Positions 21,101 through 22,837 of a DNA stretch of 22,837 nt are shown here, piece by piece; within the stretch, counting starts at the first letter, position 1, and every line of letters starts with the position of its first letter. Source of the DNA: Proteromonas lacertae (lineage: Eukaryota > Sar > Bigyra > Opalinata > Proteromonadidae). The stretch lies in NCBI GenBank assembly GCA_002245135.1, contig NGBS01001224.1:1-22837 (forward strand), given 5' to 3'. The notes under the pieces were generated by a model. That model searched no databases. It was not told where the DNA came from and saw nothing but the letters and a program-made list of their open reading frames with translations. Made by a program: the position numbers and the translations under genes.

Positions 21101-22188
21101 AAATTTAAAATTCGTCAAATTTATAATGGAGAAATTCAAAAGTGTAATAATCGATATAACCAATGAATTCAAACAAACACCATTACATCTATCTATATGG
21201 AAATCTAATATAAATGTTTCAAAGTATTTATATGAAAAAGGAGCAAATCTATTGGCTGTTGATAAACAAGGTCGTTATTCAATACATTATGCTTCAATGG
21301 GTAAAGATTTGAATATATTGAAATGGTTAATTGAAGATTTAAAGGAAGATATTCATGCTATGGATTTTCAAGGTAGAACTTGTATGCATTATATAGCAAT
21401 GTCAGGAACAATAGAAATGATGGAATATTTAAGGAAAAAAGGATTGAATTTGAATGACAAAGATAATAATTATCGTACACCAATGCATATGTGTTGTTTA
21501 CATTGTAATGAGAATATATGTTTATACTTATTAGAGAATAAAATGGAAGTTAAAAATGAGTTAGATAGAGGTGGCTATAGTCCTTATGATTTGTGTAAAG
21601 TGAGTAGAATGAATGATTGTATGTATATAATTGATAATTATATTAATCCACCTAAAAGACCAGAATATTTACCAATGATTATTAACAACAATGAAAATGA
21701 AAATGGTAGTATAAAAGTAGTAATAACAAATGAAAATTATAATAATAAGAATAGTTTACGTTTGAAGATAAGTAAATGTGAGTTGCAATATAGTACTAAG
21801 AATTGGGGAGAATGGATAACAGTTGATAATAATATAAATATGAATGTTAAAGATAAAGAAGTGAGTTTTGTGATAAAGAATTTGAATAATTCTACTCCAT
21901 ATGTTTGTAGAGTTAGATTTTATAATAAAAATGGTTGGGGTGAATATAGTGAAAGAAGTTTAAGTTTTACACCATTAAATGCACCTAATAATGTGTCATT
22001 GTTGTTTGATGATATATATATTTGGTTGTATTACCATGAATTAGTTAATGTATATGAAACCTTTAAGGAACAATGGAATTAATTGTGTAGATGATATATA
22101 TGATTTAAATGAAGATAAGATGAAGAGTTTAAATATGAATGAAGGCTATATTGAAAGATTGAAAGTGATATTGAGTAATTATAAATAA
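18133..22188 (+). CDS. Ankyrin-FN3 modular protein with C-terminal SAM domain (about 1,278 residues)
   Basis: Exons are 18133-18240, 18270-18368, 18398-18496, 18531-18629, 18664-19039 and 19132-22188. All five introns (18241-18269, 18369-18397, 18497-18530, 18630-18663, 19040-19131) are GTAT...TAG. Three internal exons are each exactly 99 nt, one 33-residue ankyrin repeat apiece. Domain order: ankyrin repeats (residues about 5-255, e.g. DTALHAACRNNQKESVKWLV, TALHIAVERSNMEVAHYL), FN3 (262-360), ankyrin (383-618, e.g. SLLHIASFIGNVEIFDYL), FN3 (620-720), Ser/Asn-rich linker (to 830), ankyrin (833-1098) and FN3 (1103-1215). The FN3 domains share a GW/NxWGEYS-like end. A SAM domain closes the protein: IYIWLYYHELVNVYET, then NNGINCVDDIYDL and IERLKVIL. 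One extra base in the CTTT at 22061-22064 splits the SAM frame; without that change the protein ends 7 codons later. The set resembles FANK1-type scaffolds, so a protein-protein scaffold role is inferred. The start is the first ATG after the upstream hairpin. Confidence 0.87.
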
Positions 22189-22562
22189 CTGAATAATTTT
22201 ATTATTAAAACTTTTTATTATTTCATTGATGTGTAAGAATATATTAAGATAATAGAAAATAAGGAAATCAGTGTAATTACCTATTTTTATTGATTTATGT
22301 TATGTATATATCACTATACTGGATTTTTTAATTTTATAAAACAGTTATATTTCAGTTTAGATCTATTAACAACACAGATTTGCTTTAATGATTGTTATTT
22401 CATTTCACAAAATATGAACGTGATTGTTATATTTCAAATATTTCTTATTACCAACTCAATTCACTATTCAACCAAAAATGAGAAATGAAATCATGGTTTA
22501 TGAAAATTCCCATAAACCCAATTTGAAATTTTCATTTATTACGTTGATAATTTCATAACCAA
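22189..22562. other. Intergenic region before the last gene
   Basis: About 375 bp of AT-rich sequence following the SAM stop. A 63-codon frame at 22297-22488 has no family features and lies across the promoter region, so it is not called. The hairpin at 22495-22518 is the only clear structure. Confidence 0.5.
22495..22518 (+). promoter_or_regulatory. GGTTTATG/CATAAACC hairpin
   Basis: GGTTTATG (22495-22502), 8-nt loop, CATAAACC (22511-22518): a perfect 8-bp dyad. It ends 44 nt before the ATG at 22563. The outer GGTTT/AAACC pairs match the ankyrin-gene dyad, while the inner pairs differ. Confidence 0.58.
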
Positions 22563-22837
22563 ATGAATATGAAGTTTTTATTTCTACTATTGGTTTTATT
22601 AGCAGCAGTTATGAGTATATGTCCTAATAACTGCCAACAGTCATGGGTTTTGCACCATTGATGAACTTGTGTGTGTCAAAAACAGAGTTTGACTAACATC
22701 GATGAAAATATATATGGATATGTGGTTCTGATTGCAGTTTGGGTATTTATTGTATTGTTTTATTGTGTAGTTTTATGTCCTGTTGGTTATCCATTTCAAA
22801 TGAACAGCGCTGAGAGTTTAGATATATCTGATTCTGC
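22563..22837 (+). CDS. Secreted or membrane EGF-like protein, partial
   Basis: It starts MNMKFLFLLLVLLAAVMSIC, a strong signal peptide, followed by CPNNCQQ. In two neighbouring frames it continues as HGFCTIDELVCV and then QKQSLTNIDENIYGYVVLI with a hydrophobic run AVWVFIVLFYCVVLC. The Cys spacing C-x3-C...HGxC...CxC is that of an EGF-like repeat, and the later part looks like a membrane span followed by a hydrophilic tail (YPFQMNSAESLDISDS) running to the edge. Joining these needs a change near 22641 and another in the GT repeat at 22669-22676. A 28-nt GTAT...TAG stretch at 22743-22770 fits the intron rule, but removing it gives an early stop, so it is not preferred. The window ends inside the gene. 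Confidence 0.5.

Noticed and set aside
22297-22488. 63-codon ORF before the EGF-like gene
   Set aside because: No family features, hydrophobic AT-driven composition, and it sits where the next promoter should be.
22743-22770. GTAT...TAG intron in the EGF-like gene
   Set aside because: It fits the rule, but splicing leads to a stop within about a dozen codons, whereas reading through gives a membrane span and an open tail.

Overview
This is nuclear DNA of an AT-rich, gene-dense unicellular eukaryote. The evidence is very short spliceosomal introns, eukaryote-only proteins (an RBM25-type splicing factor, an Sfi1-type centrin-binding protein, BTB-BACK-SPRY proteins, an ankyrin/FN3/SAM protein) and TGA and TAA used as ordinary stops, which fits the standard code. 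I could not assign a lineage. Nineteen introns can be placed by restoring reading frame. All begin GTAT and end TAG; eighteen are 26-45 nt and one is 92 nt. No tRNA, rRNA, CRISPR array or transposon-coding region was seen.

Layout. 1-1454 (minus): RBM25-like splicing factor, cut by the window edge inside its C-terminal domain. 1573-2543 (plus): coiled-coil protein, divergent from RBM25. 2714-3254 (minus): small unrecognised protein, divergent from 3372-7860 (plus), a long Sfi1-type repeat protein. 8465-16195: a large inverted duplication. Two near-identical arms of about 2.3 kb each carry a three-exon BTB-BACK-(Ig-like)-SPRY gene, and the arms point inward. The roughly 3.1 kb between them holds a plant-type two-domain phosphoethanolamine N-methyltransferase (plus) and an unrecognised 152-residue protein (minus). 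16392-17948: a type I membrane glycoprotein. 18133-22188: a protein built from three ankyrin-FN3 modules with a C-terminal SAM domain. 22563 to the edge: start of a secreted or membrane EGF-like protein.

Two non-coding patterns recur. First, short perfect or near-perfect dyads (hairpin-capable inverted repeats) lie roughly 30-70 nt upstream of several start codons. Three share the form GGYTTGA-loop-TCAARC(C), with arms that change together. Second, intron-sparse genes run in divergent pairs separated by only 117-118 bp.

Several otherwise convincing genes (RBM25, Sfi1, methyltransferase, SAM tail, EGF-like) need one or two small frame changes, mostly at homopolymers or short tandem repeats. 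Sequencing or assembly indels are the simplest reading; real frameshifting or gene decay cannot be excluded from sequence alone. There is no evident single pathway linking the genes. The methyltransferase makes phosphocholine for membrane lipid, and the BTB proteins are probable Cullin-3 substrate adaptors.
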